Source: Rhizobium rosettiformans W3
GTDB lineage: Bacteria; Pseudomonadota; Alphaproteobacteria; Rhizobiales; Rhizobiaceae
DNA length: 64,000 bases
NCBI RefSeq assembly: GCF_004912135.1
Contig: NZ_STGU01000003.1
Span: 124,001 to 188,000, forward strand
Direction: 5' to 3'
Shown one piece after another: positions 63,875-64,000 of the stretch. A program made the translations under genes and the position numbers. Position 1 is the first letter of the stretch. Every line of letters starts with the position of its first letter. The notes under the pieces were generated by a model. It made no database searches, was not told where the DNA came from, and worked only from the letters and a program-made list of their open reading frames with translations.

Positions 63875-64000
63875 TCTGTGCCTTTCCAGAATCGCCTCCG
63901 GCCCACCAGGGACGGGAATCAACCGGTTTACCGTCTTTCCGAAGTTCAATGTAAAGTGTTGGCCGATCGGTTTCCAGCGCCAATACCGTCGCGCTCGCCA
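63864..64000 (-). CDS. envC: Murein hydrolase activator EnvC / M23 peptidase, C-terminal end (cut by window edge)
   Basis: The 44 visible residues end LYIELRKDGKPVDSRPWW and a short tail, the usual C-terminus of the LytM/M23 domain of EnvC-like proteins. Its stop overlaps the ctpA start by 11 bases, the standard envC-ctpA arrangement in alphaproteobacteria. The bulk of the protein, including coiled coils, is outside the window. Confidence 0.85.
   Translation of the reverse strand, partial: ASATVLALETDRPTLYIELRKDGKPVDSRPWWAGGDSGKAQNDT

Overview
The window is a dense, high-GC stretch of alphaproteobacterial chromosome. It almost certainly comes from a Rhizobiaceae member (Rhizobium / Agrobacterium / Sinorhizobium relatives); the genus cannot be fixed from the sequence alone. 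The indications are the gene order ffh - chorismate mutase - rpsP - rimM - trmD - rplS - leuC ... leuD - leuB - rpoH2, a SAM-II riboswitch before metA, a GAAC-N7-GAAC LexA box before imuA-imuB-dnaE2, an Irr-like palindrome before bfr, and an EcfG/RpoE2-type promoter before rpoH2. Nearly everything is core metabolism and housekeeping. I see no insertion sequence, integrase, prophage, CRISPR array or plasmid backbone.

Layout. 0-3.5 kb: thiamine synthesis (thiC, thiO running off the left edge) under a TPP riboswitch, and an exported metallo-beta-lactamase-fold protein. 3.5-9.2 kb: translation and secretion genes (ffh, chorismate mutase, rpsP, rimM, trmD, rplS), with a TauE-type membrane protein on the opposite strand between trmD and rplS. 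9.2-16.2 kb: EamA exporter, leuC, ppk2, a partial polar amino-acid ABC system, an aldo/keto reductase and an L,D-transpeptidase. 16.3-22 kb: a CenR-like response regulator, a stand-alone cyclic-nucleotide-binding protein, xthA, a LolA-like protein and ftsK. 22-24.1 kb: the glnK-amtB nitrogen operon. 24.1-31.6 kb: tesB, a UbiH-type hydroxylase, Trm112, a LON-domain protein, a CnoX-type thioredoxin, a prolyl-tRNA deacylase, tRNA-Gly, galM and a CoxE-like VWA protein. 31.6-38 kb: metA, small proteins in a lower-GC gap, a CitE-like lyase, leuD, a Ser/Thr dehydratase and leuB. 38.2-49 kb: rpoH2, an M48 lipoprotein protease, the thiBPQ importer with a second TPP riboswitch, an SbmA/BacA-like transporter with a degenerate ATPase domain, an ABC-F protein and thiamine pyrophosphokinase. 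49-52 kb: small rhizobial proteins, a MoxR ATPase, and bfr and bfd. 52-57.8 kb: the SOS mutagenesis cassette imuA-imuB-dnaE2. 57.9-64 kb: a zincin-like peptidase, an SDR, a GlxA-type regulator, a rhodanese, then the envelope operon envC (partial) - ctpA - yibQ-like - rppH.

How the parts work together. Thiamine diphosphate appears three times: synthesis (thiC/thiO), uptake (thiBPQ) and salvage phosphorylation (TPK), with two of the loci under TPP aptamers. Leucine genes occur as three separate units (leuC, leuD, leuB). Stress and nutrient circuits are legible from DNA motifs: general stress to rpoH2, SOS to imuAB-dnaE2, nitrogen to glnK-amtB, iron to bfr, methionine to metA.

I did not find a convincing undescribed multi-gene system. 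The strongest oddities are the catalytically degenerate SbmA/BacA-like transporter (44740-46518), the 158-nt out-of-frame overlap of imuA and imuB, a possible 15-codon leader ORF coupled to an EamA exporter, a 14-bp palindrome before moxR, and the lower-GC gap around 33.1-33.5 kb.
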